Source: Odiellus spinosus
Taxonomy: Eukaryota > Arthropoda > Arachnida > Opiliones > Phalangiidae
Length of the DNA: 64,000 nt
NCBI GenBank assembly: GCA_963920705.1
Contig: OY987239.1
Span: 7,555,871 to 7,619,870, forward strand
Direction: 5' to 3'
This document shows, piece after piece, positions 35,301-46,097 of this stretch. The notes under the pieces were generated by a model, which searched no databases, was not told where the DNA came from, and was given only the letters and a program-made list of their open reading frames with translations. Both the position numbers and the translations under genes were made by a program. Position 1 is the first letter of the stretch. Each line of letters opens with the position of its first letter.

Positions 35301-38300
35301 TAGGAGTCACTCATTTGCTGGTAAGAAATCACCTTCTATCTTTTAAGTGAGATAAGGAAACATTACCACTATCTGATTAACATTTAAATTGCGACAAAAA
35401 ACTGTGCAATTAACATATGACAGGGTTCCCACAGACCTGGGAAAGTCGGGGAATTTTAAAATTATTCAAAGGTCAAGGAAAAGTCCGAATTTTCATATTA
35501 TCCAAAAATAAATGGTGGAATCTCGTAGTATGGATTCAATTAGACCAGGGAGGCTTCCATAAATATGTAAAAATGTATACGGGATCAGAGCCTTCTCTAT
35601 TGAGAAAAGCACGTTTTTATGAATACTTTCTCACAGTATACTGTCTAAACAGACCTATTTTTGGGGAGAGGTGATTCACGGAAGGAAGAGCTCCCACGCG
35701 AATCTCTAGCAACCTTGACTTCCCATACAACACAATAAGGGGTTTATTTGGACAGTTATTGAAGAATAAAATGTTTTTACACTGGAAATTGCATAATACT
35801 ACTAATTTAAAGCTTTAAATTGGTCAGGGAAAAACGGTGCAGATGGTAAGGGAAAACCTGGAAAAGTCAGGGAATTTTGTAATGGAAAATCTATGGCAAC
35901 TCTTAATGATGACATGGTTATTTGGTTTTAACCCAAAAATTTGCTTTTAACTAGTTATAAAGAAATCAGCTGAAGTTATTTATGACAATATCAGTCAAAT
36001 ATTAAGGTAGATGCTTTAAAATAAAGCCCTGAATAACAATTAGTGCATTTATTCATCAAGGTAATATTAATTAAAATATTAGGAAGCAAATAAGAATACT
36101 TTGACATTAATAAATTCAGAAGCGGGTTACATAGGAAGTTTACATCTGTAATGCTTTCTATAGTAACGATCTTTGAAGGAAAGATTTGTGTGAAGGTGTT
36201 TAAATTTCCAGCACCCTCAAAATTTTCATTCTTCGTTTTTCCTCTCTTGAAATTCTTAAGTAGGGGGCTTGTAAGGCCGGCCCCCAAATATCTTGTCCAA
36301 TGACTAGTTAAAGCACGTGACTTCTTTTTCCTGTGAACTCAGCAGCTAGAGTAGAATTTATCAGAAGGGGGGTGAAATTTTATTTACGGCATGATTGACT
36401 TATAGAATTAAGACACGCCTTGATTTAGTTCTCGTTTCTCTCGCTAGCTGGCAACCTTAGAAATCACCACCGATATTTGCGATATCCCAGATTGGTGGCG
36501 AGTTGTTGCCAAAAAATCTAGATTACCCATCGAAGAAGGGTTTGAAGCGGAGCGGAGATGTAAACTTCCGATAAAATGGTTGATTTTTGGCTAATTATTG
36601 CAATTTTATTAAAGGATAGTCATGGTTTTTATTGAACCAGTGTAGTAATAATTTTCTTGTGAAAGGGAAAATGAAATCTGACGTATCACTTTCATGATTT
36701 TTCTATTTCTTAATCTATATTATTGAAAATCTAAGAAAAATATTTTATACTCCACTGAGAAGGTTAGAGCATTGTGGAATAACTATTTACTGAGCTCTCG
36801 CAGAGCAACGTTTATTGCAATAAAAAGCACTTTTTTTCACATTTGATTGGGGCTGCAATTTCAATTTTTACACTCCACTGCTTGATGCTCTCTATCGAGC
36901 AAATTCAACTTCATTTTGAGCAATATTCAAAGCACTCTCAATATACCAGTAGAACTCGCTATCAGACGTGATACAAGTATTCCTTAGTCAAGGGTTTTCC
37001 GCTTTCCACTTCAGACAATAATAGTAGGTAAACCAAGGAGATAATAATGGTTGGGAATTGTCCTAGTTGGGGTTGCGCTAGTTAATTACATTATTATCTG
37101 TAACTCTAATATTTTTCACGTTTTTGAGAGAAAGCAATGTTGAATATTTTACCAAAATCAGAAGCCGATGAAACCCTCCTTAGAAGTCTATTACTCCCGG
37201 GTCTTGTCTACCCCTCTCTGTATGGGTTATTCTCAAAAGGCGCGATTCGTACGCCTCCTAACGGTAAATGTTTTCGGAGCGGGAGCTCGTCGAGCGAATA
37301 TCTCTAGCAGCCTTGGAGTTCGTCCAAAAAACGTCGTCGTTTGTGGAGAGAGAGAATTTCCAATTTTCCGTAGACAGGGGGGATGAAGTAGCACCCCTTC
37401 TAACTCGTAAAATTGGGAATTTTACCCATACAGAGAGGAGCGCTATATGGAACATTGGAGTAGTAGACTTCAAAGGACGGTTTCATCGGCTTCTGCCAAA
37501 ATATAAGACTATATTGATGGTGTTCATTTATCCTTGAAGTGTCTTACACGTTAAAATTAAGAAATAATGCGTTAAAATCTTTCTTTTACCCTAGAAATGA
37601 GTGTGCAAGATCAAAGCAGGCGATTAAAAAATGAAAAGAAAAACTTAAAAATGGCATTTGATAAAGTAAGTTCTTGTTTGAAATTTTTTTTTTTTTTTTG
37701 TTGCTGTATTGAAATATTTCTATTTGAATTAAATTCTAGATGCAAGAATTGGGTTGCATCCCCATCATTACTGATATTGATGATATGTGTAATACTATCC
37801 CTGATGAGAAGGTTGTCATTACTTTGCTTACGTATCTCAATGCCCGACTAACCAATCTCGGTAGAGAAATTAGAGCCGCAAGAACAATTCAGCTTCATTG
37901 GCGCAAAAATCGCTTTGAAAAAATGAAAAAATTACTCGAGGTATGATACCTTAATCTTTGGGAGTCCTTACTCCGCGCCTCCTGTCACGTGCACAGGTTA
38001 ACGCTTTTCTATGATAAGTGCGGGAAGGGGGGAATATCCGGCTGCAGGGATGGAGGCGCTGGCGGCAGAGCTAGCCAACTGTCGCGGACCTCCACAGCTC
38101 GTGATAGGGTGAAATCATAACGCATATTATGTCAAATCTAGCAAGCTCCTCCCGTTTGTAACTAGCGTTATACTGGAGCTGTAGCGTATGTTTTAATATT
38201 CTTTTGTTAAATCTATTCTTTCTAATACTGAGGTCAGAATTAAATCGATTAACCGATTTCGAGAATGAGAAATCTGAATGAGTTATGGTTCTGCTCAAAA

Positions 38301-41300
38301 ATTTAAACATAACCCAAAATTTTCGTGAAAAAGTTGCATCACAATGGCAAATTAGCTTGTAACTGATACCAAATGTAGATGAAGGGGAAAGTGTAACTAC
38401 TCATATAGCCTGTGTTAAAAATGTGAAACATCAAAATTACGCCAATGATCAAACAGTATATCCGTGAGATGTGGCTTTTGTGATGAACTAACGAGGTCTT
38501 GTGACACAGTGCTGCAAAAGTATTGCTTGCGGTGTACAAATTTGTTTTCTGTGAACCATAGTCTCGGAGCTTCTTCCATATTGGCGGCTATAGGCATAAT
38601 GTTTTTATTTTAGATAAAAGCGAAAATAAATTTTATTACATTTTTAAAAATGATGTAGAACGAGATAGTTTAAAAAAAGATTTTGAGCTAAGGGCTAGAA
38701 GTTAAACCAGGGATCTAATTAACTTCAATACTTGGCAAGGTGAAAGATAAACCGTGCAGCGTCATGCTGTCTTTTTTGGAAATGCTTCTAGGCCTACCTG
38801 TTAAACCCTTAACAAAGCTAGTGATAAGTCATATGGCGTCTTCTACGTTTAATCTTCGGCAAGGGTCTTGCTTGGGGAAGCCAAGGACCAACTTTACGGT
38901 TTACTTAATTCTCGGATTATCAAATTACAAAAGAACGCAAACTGTTCAACCGATTGAAACACTGGCATCAACAAAAAACTACCCTAGTGTTATAGGGGTT
39001 TCATTGCTATTCACCTAAATTACTCGCCTTTGAAAGTGCAAGTGTGACCCTTACGGAAAAAAGTTAGTCTGATCTGAAGAGGTCTTCAAGAACACTATAA
39101 AAGTCTTGGGAAGTCATTAAGACTTCCCCAAGACTTCGTTACATAATGGAAGACTTCCCCAAGACCTCTTAAGACTGTATAAGACACCCGAAAGACTTCC
39201 CCAAGACCTCTTTAGACTAACTTTTTTTGGTAAGGGGAGCTTGCACTCGAGTATCGCAGCATAAAAGTACTCCAATTTCTGTTACCATCTCTAGCAGAGA
39301 AAATACAGTCTTTCTTCAGATTTTCGTACGATATAAACTGCTTTTGCGCGTATGAAAACTATAGAGCAAATAGTGTTGGAAAATACTTTCACAGATAAGA
39401 TCAAACCTAAGATTATGTTACGCAGATGGACACTCCCTTTCCCCCTTCTCAAACTGGTGGAGATTCAGTTGTTCATGTGTGCTTGTGCTAAATGGTTTAC
39501 ACTAATGAATTACTACCTGGTTTATAAAACGTTTTTTTATCTGAATATGTAAAATAACAAATCGGAAATTAACTGTAACACTTGACTGAATGACAAAATA
39601 TGGCGAAAGTTCGCTGTTTCACGTTTTTAGGTTGTTTCATATTTACTCCATCATAAACATTTCCTGATATTGATGTCAGGAAATTGGTTCCAACCATTTT
39701 CTACTTTTAAAGATCATTTTCTCACTCATTGCAGAGACAAAACAATGCTGCATTAACAATTCAAAATGCTTTCCGGCATTATATTCTGAAGAAGACACTT
39801 AAAGTACAAACAAAAGCAGCAACTTCTATTCAACGTTGTTTTAGGTCATATAGATTCAGAAAAGGTGTTGTTGAAGCAAAAACCTTGCGTTTGCGAAATA
39901 AAGCTGCTGTTACCCTACAGGTAAAATAATTTAAAAGCAAATCTTAACCACATATTGTTGTTTATTGTCAATTTTTGATTATACTTACGGTTAATTCCGT
40001 AGGCTTATGCAAGATGTTTCATTGCTAAGAAAAGACTTAAAAGAATCAAAACTGCAACTCTCTCTATCCAAGCTGCGTATCGTGGCTACGTTGTACGTAA
40101 AGCATATATTCTAAGAAAAGCCGAAATTCTATCAAAGCTTCAAAATAAAAGCGCCGTTACGATACAGAAGAATGTTAGAATGTGGCTTGAAAGTAAGCGA
40201 TTTATTGAAATAAGAGGAAGAGTTATAAAATTGCAAAGCTTTTGCCGCAGATTTCTCGTAAGGGAAGACCTACGAAAGAAAAATCAAGCCGCTTTAAAAA
40301 TTCAGTGTTTTTATAGAGCGCATCTTAAATGTCAAATAGAACGTGACAATTATCTTAAAGTTCGGAAATCTATTATTTGTCTACAGTCCGCTTTTAGGGG
40401 TGCTCAAGTTAGACGCAAACTAATCAAGGAGCAAAATGCAGCGGTTAAAATACAAGCCGCTTTTAAGGGATTTAAAGTTAGACGGGAACTGAAGGAGAAA
40501 AAAAATGCGGCTGTCAAAATACAATCTATATTCAGGGGTTTCAAAACCAGATATGAACTAAAGAAACAACGCAATTCAGCAGCCATTATACAAGCTGCGT
40601 TTAAAGGATTCAAAGTAAGACGCGAACTAAAAATGCAGAAAGAAGCAGCAACGAAGATACAAACATTATTTAAGGGCTTCAAAGTGAGACGCGAATTGAA
40701 AAATCAACGAGATGCGGCCTTAAAAGTACAAGCGGCATTCAGGGGTTTCAAAGTTAGACAGGAACTTAAGAAACAACAGAACTCGGCTGTGAAAATACAA
40801 GCTTTGTTCAAGGGTTTTATAATTAGACAGAATCTTAAAAAACAACAACATGCGGCAGTTAAAATACAAGCTTTATTCAGAGGTTATGTGTCAAGATCTC
40901 AACTGAAGATGCAACGAATTGCAGCAACAAAAATACAATCCGTATTCAGAGGCTACAAAGTAAGGCAGGCGTTGAAGAAACAACACAACGCAGCTACCAT
41001 AATACAAGCTACGTATAAAGGATTCAAAACCAGACTTGAACTTAAGCGTCAAAAACTAAAAATGCAGCAAAAAGCAGCAACGAAAATACAATCATTATTT
41101 AAGGGCTTCAAAGTGAGACGCGAATTGAAAAACCAACAAGATGCGGCCTTAAAAATACAAGCGGCATTCAGGGGTTTCAAAGTTAGACAGGAACTTAAGA
41201 AACAACAGAACTCGGCTGTGAAAATACAAGCTTTGTTCAAAGGTTTTATAATTAGACAGAATCTTAAAAAACAACAACATGCGGCTGTTAAAATACAAGC

Positions 41301-44300
41301 TTTATTCAGAGGTTACGTGTCAAGATCTCAAATGAAGATACAACGAATTGCAGCAACAAAAATACAATCTGTATTCAGAGGCTTCAAAGTAAGGCAGGCG
41401 TTGAAGAAACAACATAACGCAGCTTCCATAATACAAGCTACGTATAAAGGATTCAAAACCAGACTTGAACTTAAGAAGCGTCAAAATGCTGCTGTCATAA
41501 TTCAATCCACATTTAAGAGTTATCGAGTAAGACGCAAATTTAATAAGCTTAAAGATGCGGCACTGAAAATACAAGTGGCATTCAGGGGTTTTAAAGATAG
41601 ACGTGAACTAAAGAAACAAGAAAATGCCGCTGTTGTAATACAAGCCGCCTTTAAGGGTTTAAAAGCTAGGCGAGAATTGAAGAAGCAACAGGATGCGGCT
41701 ACCAAAATTCAAGTTGCATTTAAGGGATTCAAGGTTAGACGGGAGCTGAAAATGCGAGAGAAAGCGGCAATTAAAATTCAATCGGTATTTAGGGGCTTTA
41801 GAGCCAGACATCAACTTAAGAAGCGACAACATGCGGCTTTGAAAATACAGTCTGTATTTCGGGGCTTCAGAGCTAGATGTCAACTAAAGAAGCAACAAAA
41901 TGCAGCTATCAAAATTCAAACCGCATTCAGGAGTTACAAAACTAGACTCGAACAAAGGAAAAAACAAAATGCGGCGGTGAAAATACAGTCTACATTCAAG
42001 GGTTTTAGAATCAGACGCGATCTAAAGAAAAAACAAAATGCAGCAACAAAAATTCAATCGGCATTTAGAGGTTTCAAGGTTAGGTGCGACCTTAAAAAGC
42101 GAGTAAATGCAGCTGTGAAAATACAAGCCATTTTCCGGGGCTTCAAGGCGAGGTGTGACCTGAAGAAACGAGTAGATGCTGCTGTGAAAATACAATCTGC
42201 ATTCAAGGGATTCAAAGAGAGACGTGAATTAAAGAAGAAACAAAAAGCAGCCTTGAAAATACAGTCCGTATTCAGGGGTTTTGTGGCAAGATCTGCACTG
42301 AAAAAGCGACAAAATTCTGCAGTAAAAATTCAATCTGCATTTAAGGGCTTCATAGTTAGACGCGAAATGAACAGGCGACAAGAACTGAAAAAACAACATT
42401 ACTCTGCAACGAAAATACAGAGCACATACCGAGGTTACGTAGCACGGTGTCGATTACAACTACAATCTAATAGCGCTGTTACAATACAAAAACATTTTAG
42501 AGGCTGGCTGGAACGAAAACGATACATTGAAATCAAAAGACTTGTCATAAATGTCCAAAGCTTGTTCCGCGGATTTCTAGTGAGAGAAAGACTAAGAAAA
42601 AGAAATGATGCTGCTTTGAAAATTCAAGCGTTTTATATAGCACATCGTAAAGGGCAATTAGAACGAGTGAAATATTTGAAAACTTTAAAATCCATCCAAA
42701 TAATTCAATCTTCCGTTCGAATGTGGATTATGAGAAAACGTTTTTGCGAAGTTAGATCCGCAATCATACTCATCCAAGCCAAGTGTAGAGGGTATTTGGT
42801 TCGTAAAACGTATACCAAAACAAAAGCCGCAATTTTGTTCATTCAGTGTAAATGGAAAGCCACTCTCGAAATGAGAAGAGAACGTCAAACTTATCTTAAT
42901 GCTAAGAACTCTGTTATCGTTTTACAAACGGCATTTAGAAGTTGGCAAGTCAGACGCAAACTAAAGAATAAGGAAAATGCCGCTGTAAAAATACAAGCCG
43001 TTTACAGAGGTTTCAAAGCGCAGCGCGAATTCTATAAAATAAAATGGGCCATTATAACCATCCAGTCCAAGTGGCGCGCTAAACAAAATGGTTTGTCTCA
43101 AAGAAAAGAGTTTTTGGCCATCAAGAAATCTGCCACGCTAATTCAAGCCTATTCCCGCGGATATCAAGCACGTGAGATATTTAAGCAACGAAAGACTTCA
43201 GCCATTGCCATCCAAGAAAATAAAGCCGCAATAACGATTCAAAGTTATTGGAAAGGGTATAAATTGCGCAAAAATATTAAAGACGAGAAGATAGTAGAAA
43301 TAAGAAATAATATACAAAATGCAAGACGGAATGCGGGCAAGTCCAAAACCTTTGGTCAACTAACAAGGGAAGCTGTGCGCGTGATACTTTCTGGAAGGGT
43401 TACTGATGTAATTCAGTTCTTAATGCATCTCGGTAAGTTTCCCAATGTCATAAATAAAATTAAACTTTGTGAAATGGTTCATTTTAATTTTTTTTGTCCA
43501 GAAAAAGCTAGTCGTTTCTCCAAATCATGCCGAAAATACATGAAAGATGGAGATATCATGCAATCATTGCTGGCTTTGGTTAGAAGCTGCAATAGAAGTC
43601 TTCCGCACGTAGATGTTCTTATTTGCTGTTGCAATATATTCCTAAACTTAGCCATGGTAAGTTAATGTTTAACTTAGTCTTTCCACGCTATTTCGTCAAT
43701 GATGCCAATTAACGATTTTTATAGCTGTAACAATGTGTACAAAGTTTGTTCAAAATGACTAGCAATTTTTACTGAATACTCACGTTTATTTTATAGTTTG
43801 ATGATACCAGCGATTATCTTTGGTCATCTGATAAGTTAATTGATCATTGTTTGGAAATGATGAAGAAATTCCAAGACAGGGACACTGTAATACTGAATAA
43901 AATAACAACTTTGTTGTTCTTAATGTGCCAAGATAAAGCAGAGAGACTATCTGTAAGTGTTATTGACATTTACCTTTTAATTGTATTAAGATGCGTTCAG
44001 TTGGTTTTTACAACCAAATGTTTGTCAGGAAAGTATACTTTTAAACGTAATAGAATACCTTTTTATTTTTGTTTGTTCAAATATCTAGGCTCTTAAAAAC
44101 CATCCAACAGCGGAGAAAAGCATCATAAAACTTTATGACACATGCAATCGAAAATTATCTTTCAAATTAAAAGTAACCCGTGCCAAAGACAATCACGAAG
44201 GTTGCGCATGTTCTGTAAAAAGTGATAAAGTTAGGCGCCGACGTACATTGCTAACTCAACATCGGGACGAATTTGAAAGCCCACTGATTGCTCTAGAACA

Positions 44301-44325
44301 TCTGACCAATCTTTTAAAGTTATAA
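20378..44325 (+). CDS. asp: Abnormal spindle protein (ASPM/asp orthologue)
   Basis: asp/ASPM binds microtubule minus ends at spindle poles and acts in spindle focusing and cytokinesis. Nineteen exons splice in frame to about 2505 residues: 20378-20575, 20630-20845, 23260-24106, 24967-25209, 27906-28136, 28218-28475, 29053-29120, 31005-31277, 32532-32707, 33668-33887, 34166-34375, 35179-35320, 37595-37665, 37740-37940, 39735-39920, 40003-43432, 43502-43656, 43797-43952, 44089-44325. Parts: ASH (MSP-like) domain, residues about 20-135; a low-complexity Ser/Thr region with SP/TP sites, 140-520; the ASPM box IPRHPNLFAAKNVFYDEQW, about 520; two calponin-homology domains, about 780-1110; about 50 IQ motifs, 1095-2280, with a consensus near AAVKIQAAFRGFKVRRELKK; and a helical C-terminal domain with VRSCNRSLP. 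The start ATG opens the ASH exon. Introns hold at least 14 transposon insertions, yet every exon is open and phases match, so the gene looks functional. Confidence 0.96.
21221..21292 (-). mobile_element. Fragment of the 25285-26416 hAT-like family
   Basis: The reverse complement matches the right part of that element (CTGGTTAAACCACTTTTTGC..CAAAACTAGTTTTAGC). Only about 72 bp remain, in asp intron 2. Confidence 0.65.
21429..21846. mobile_element. Family E MITE, CAGAGGTATATAATA ends
   Basis: A 418-bp element with inverted ends CAGAGGTATATAATAACC..TTATTATATACCTCTG and a 7-bp flanking duplication, GTAGTTT (21422-21428 and 21847-21853). It is the only complete copy; partial copies are at 10849 and 63797. 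The chance frame on the minus strand here codes for nothing known. Confidence 0.85.
22200..22690. mobile_element. Decayed copy of the 4965-5631 Harbinger-like element
   Basis: Shares CACACCTATAATGATT, GTTCGTAAAAATTG, GGTGGGGTTGGGCCAACTA and GAGGGAAAAATTGGCTCGTG with that element. The left terminus is not recognisable. In asp intron 2. Confidence 0.65.
22798..23134 (+). mobile_element. MITE family A, copy 4
   Basis: Complete ends; perfect 7-bp duplication GTTTAAA. It ends 125 bases before asp exon 3. Confidence 0.92.
24146..24469. mobile_element. MITE family B, copy 9, split by a Harbinger-like element
   Basis: Left end CCCTTACCAAAAAAAG. The right end GGTAAGGG is cut in two: GGTAA ends at 24332 and TAAGGG resumes at 24464. 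The insertion lies exactly within the terminal repeat. In asp intron 3. Confidence 0.85.
24333..24463. mobile_element. 131-bp Harbinger-like MITE
   Basis: Inverted ends TACCCTTTTCAGACGAGGCG and CGCCTCGTCTGAATAGGGTA, flanked by TAA on both sides. Because it sits inside a family B terminal repeat of known sequence, the 3-bp duplication is certain. TAA/TTA duplications mark PIF/Harbinger elements. Confidence 0.88.
25285..26416. mobile_element. hAT-like non-autonomous element (family G), complete
   Basis: Ends CAGGGTTGGCAA and TTGCCAACCCTG with a perfect 8-bp duplication, GACCCAGC (25277-25284, 26417-26424). The inner arms carry repeated GGC(A/T)AAAACTAGTTTT motifs. No transposase was found, so it was moved in trans. 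Family A copy 5 is inserted within. In asp intron 4. Confidence 0.9.
25825..26162 (-). mobile_element. MITE family A, copy 5, nested in family G
   Basis: Complete, in opposite orientation to the other copies; perfect 7-bp duplication ATATAAA. Confidence 0.92.
26853..27538. mobile_element. CAGGGTTG..CAACCCTG element, GGGAAAGTC type, copy 1
   Basis: Ends CAGGGTTGTCACA and TGTGGCAACCCTG bound a sequence rich in GGAAAGTC.GGGAATTT motifs repeated on the plus strand. A second, less complete copy is at 35421-35910. The ends fit a hAT-like origin but no duplication was found. Confidence 0.7.
28611..28804 (+). repeat. Minisatellite, 31-bp unit, six copies
   Basis: The unit (TGGGTCAAGAGGATCGCGGA plus ATTTGAAAAAA) starts at 28611, 28643, 28674, 28705, 28736 and 28767, with a partial seventh. 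Units alternate CAAGAGG and CATGAGG, which suggests two-unit expansion. In asp intron 6. Confidence 0.88.
29780..30117 (+). mobile_element. MITE family A, copy 6
   Basis: Complete, with one change in the left end (CAGGAGCC). Perfect 7-bp duplication TTATTAT. In asp intron 7. Confidence 0.9.
30419..30910. mobile_element. MITE family B, copy 10, split by MITE A7
   Basis: Ends CCCTTACGG and GGTAAGGG. The central CTTCCCCAATAC is duplicated around the family A insertion. Confidence 0.88.
30507..30843 (+). mobile_element. MITE family A, copy 7, nested in family B
   Basis: Complete; perfect 7-bp duplication CCAATAC taken from the family B sequence, so its length is certain. Confidence 0.93.
31323..31631. 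mobile_element. 309-bp MITE, CATGGATTAAT ends
   Basis: Inverted ends of about 40 bp (CATGGATTAATCAACC.., CTCACAGGGATAATTC..) with a perfect 7-bp duplication, CTTTCAT (31316-31322, 31632-31638). Single copy, in asp intron 8. CATG-type ends recall P elements, whose duplications are 7-8 bp. Confidence 0.88.
32177..32335. mobile_element. MITE family B, copy 11
   Basis: Ends CCCTTACCAAAAAAAG and TTTTTTCCGTAAGG. In asp intron 8, about 200 bases before exon 9. Confidence 0.78.
33180..33408. mobile_element. MITE family B, copy 12, right end lost
   Basis: Left end CCCTTACCGG. The right half repeats CCCAAGACCTCTTA.G..TATAAGAC about three times, then stops without the GGTAAGGG end. In asp intron 9. 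Confidence 0.75.
34543..34582. mobile_element. End fragment of the 60871-61246 palindromic element
   Basis: Reads AAAGACCCTATCTGCTCT followed by GAATTTGCCC, matching the terminal 40 bp of that element. Nothing else of it is present. Confidence 0.6.
35421..35910. mobile_element. CAGGGTT..GGGAAAGTC element, copy 2
   Basis: Starts CAGGGTTCCCACAG and shares GGGAAAGTCGGGGAATTT and the ATTATCCAAAAATAAA stretch with 26853-27538. The right end (ATGGCAACTCTT) is eroded. In asp intron 12. Confidence 0.65.
37159..37495 (+). mobile_element. MITE family A, copy 8
   Basis: Complete; perfect 7-bp duplication CCAAAAT. It ends 99 bases before asp exon 13. Confidence 0.92.
39048..39236. mobile_element. MITE family B, copy 13
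   Basis: Ends CCCTTACGGAAAAAAG and CTTTTTTTGGTAAGGG. One of the least diverged copies. In asp intron 14. Confidence 0.85.
40632..41490 (+). repeat. 429-bp in-frame tandem duplication inside the asp IQ array
   Basis: Bases 40632-41060 and 41061-41489 are near-identical and encode the same run of six IQ motifs (TKIQ..LFKGFKVRREL, KVQ/KIQAAFRGFKVRQEL, KIQALFKGFIIRQNL, KIQALFRGYVSRSQ, KIQSVFRG, IIQATYKGFKTRLEL). The offset is 429 bp or 143 codons. The differences are few and mostly single bases, so the event is young compared with the rest of the array. Confidence 0.92.
43433..43501 (+). other. asp intron 16: 69 bp, phase-neutral, no stop
   Basis: Donor GTAAGT and acceptor TTTTTTTTGTCCAG bound 69 bases, a multiple of three and free of stops, so unspliced RNA stays in frame and adds 23 residues. 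Splicing joins FLMHL to EKASRFSKSC, which fits the human FLKHLEVVTRLSPLC-type segment, so removal is the normal state. Confidence 0.85.
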
Positions 44326-44801
44326 ATATTTTAGTTTTTTTTTTGTTTTGTTGCGAATCAAATTTTAACTAATCTACAATTTACAATAAAATATAAATAT
44401 TTTCAGTCTCAATTGATTTAATTGTTACTCGCGTAAGTTAGGTAAAGAATGAGAAGGTCCGTATATTTTTTGGAATTACTAGACAATCTTGTCGGGCAAG
44501 AAGTTGGTTTTAAAATCAATCTAACATGCGCATTATTAAGCTAAAGTGAAAAAAAAGGGGGGGGTCAAATTCTAGTTCACAATTTTACTTTTTCAGATTT
44601 TTAAAATTAAGATTCATTGTATAAGATTCTTCTTTCAGCCTACGATTAAATAAAAGGGTCATTTAAGATATATTTTAAATGTAAAGCTATTTTTGTGGTT
44701 TTCATAATAAAATCGATTTTTTAGTAACTAATTTTATATATGAATTGGAATAGCTATTGATATTTGCCTTCCAAAATTTTATGAAAAAGTTAGGTACGTG
44801 A
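44326..44801. other. 3' flank of asp
   Basis: A poly(A) signal AATAAA lies about 60 bases past the asp stop codon (near 44385). Nothing else was recognised before the Pol III-like sequence. Confidence 0.55.
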
Positions 44802-45087
44802 TGCCGGGAGTAGTGGCGCACTCCTGTAAACTGGCGTCTCAGTGGCAAGGTCTGGGTATTGTCCTGATCGAATCGCAGGTCCCTTGTCCATAGGGAGTGT
44901 TGCGAATGGTCCGCAACCGTATGGTCCTTCCTGTTCCCCTTTCCGTCCTCCATCCGTTGTGTGGGCAATTCCCAGTCCTCATCCCTGCGTAGTCCCATAT
45001 CCCACCTGTCCCCCCCTTCCCAAGATCGACGACACAATTGTACGGGCTCAAGGCACACCGAGAGGGAGCCGCTGTAGCCCATGAAAA
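44802..45087 (+). ncRNA. 7SL-like or SINE-like Pol III sequence
   Basis: Starts GCCGGGAGTAGTGGCGCAC then TCCTGTAA, which agrees with the 5' Alu domain of 7SL RNA at about 20 of 27 positions. Within it lie a possible A box (TGGCGTCTCAGTGG, 44832-44845) and a B box (GATCGAATC, 44866-44874) 34 bases apart. About 285 bp of G/C-rich sequence follows, close to the length of SRP RNA. I could not find the SRP helix 8 motif or a T-run terminator, so it may be a 7SL-derived or tRNA-derived SINE or a pseudogene and not the functional gene. Confidence 0.4.
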
Positions 45088-45949
45088 CCCAAGTGATAAT
45101 TTCAGTTAAAACAATTACTATCATCCAGAGTAAAAAATCTAATTGAGTAACTAAACATTCGCCATCAAAGAGTTTATACGTTTACTCTTTAACCTCTAGC
45201 AGTTTGGTGCTAACTTAACAAAGCGCCTTCAAAATTCGAGAGTTGAATTGTTTAAAACTAGGGACAGAGTCTTTGCAAAATATGTGCCAAGGTCTAAAAA
45301 CATTGGCTCGTTAACTGATTAAAAGAAATAGGGTATTGTTGAAAAGTCTGCAAAAAATCCAGGTGCTTGTTCTTTGGGTTACTATGAGTGCAAAGCCTCT
45401 TGAACCATGTACCAAAATCCCACCATTTCAGAGTTGTGGCCCCCCCAAAAGTAGCTTTCAAATGGCATAAATTGTGAAACTCATCTAAGAATTTTACCAA
45501 CTTGTTTTCAAAATTAGGAACAATTGAATAAGCCAAACCAACGAGATAAGATACTTACATTTTATCATTAAAAGTTATTGAACTTATTGTGTCACAAAAA
45601 ATGTTAACCGATTTAAGGTGTTTCCTACAATGAAGAATTGTTTTATTCAATTTCTTTTAATTACTACAGAGAGCTCGAGAATTTACAAGAATTGTTCAAA
45701 GTGACCACCATCGTTTATGCATACCTGCGCACGAGACAAAAATTAAAAATAATGAATATTATCACGATTATTCTTACCCTTAAATTCAACGTTTTAACCG
45801 TAAAATTCGTAAAAAAAAAAATAAATCTTGTTAGGTAGGTCTGAAAAAGACTCTAGGCCATATCCAGAGGCGCGAGTCTGGCAGAATCTGAAAATGTTTT
45901 TGGGCCGATCCATCTGGCAGAATGAACGACCGATGATGCCTGATTGACG
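45088..45949. other. Intergenic, nothing recognised
   Basis: AT-rich, no conserved protein segment or repeat end seen on either strand. Confidence 0.5.
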
Positions 45950-46097
45950 ACTATCGTTTAGTGTGTATTCACCCAGTTTCCAGATTGACGGTTGGTTGGT
46001 CGTATTCTTCAAGATTAACGGTGGTGTTTTGTGAGTCCGCCCGAAAGCTTCGGAAGGAAACTGGGAATAGGCGAAGCATTCGCAAATCGCACAAGAC
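45950..46097 (+). other. Candidate 5' untranslated exon of the downstream gene
   Basis: A short stretch of higher G/C content ends in a good donor (AAGAC/GTAAGT, GT at 46098-46099). No long open frame starts in it. Its strand and place fit a transcription start and first exon for the gene whose coding begins at 48745. The left limit is a guess. Confidence 0.3.

Noticed and set aside
36448-36594. Open stretch in asp intron 12 following an AG (LATLEITTDICDIPDWW..)
   Set aside because: Exons 12 and 13 of asp join in phase without it and the human protein has no such segment; no donor follows before a stop.
44702-45124. A 140-codon minus-strand frame
   Set aside because: It lies over the G/C-rich Pol III-like sequence and has no conserved motif; a shadow of base composition.
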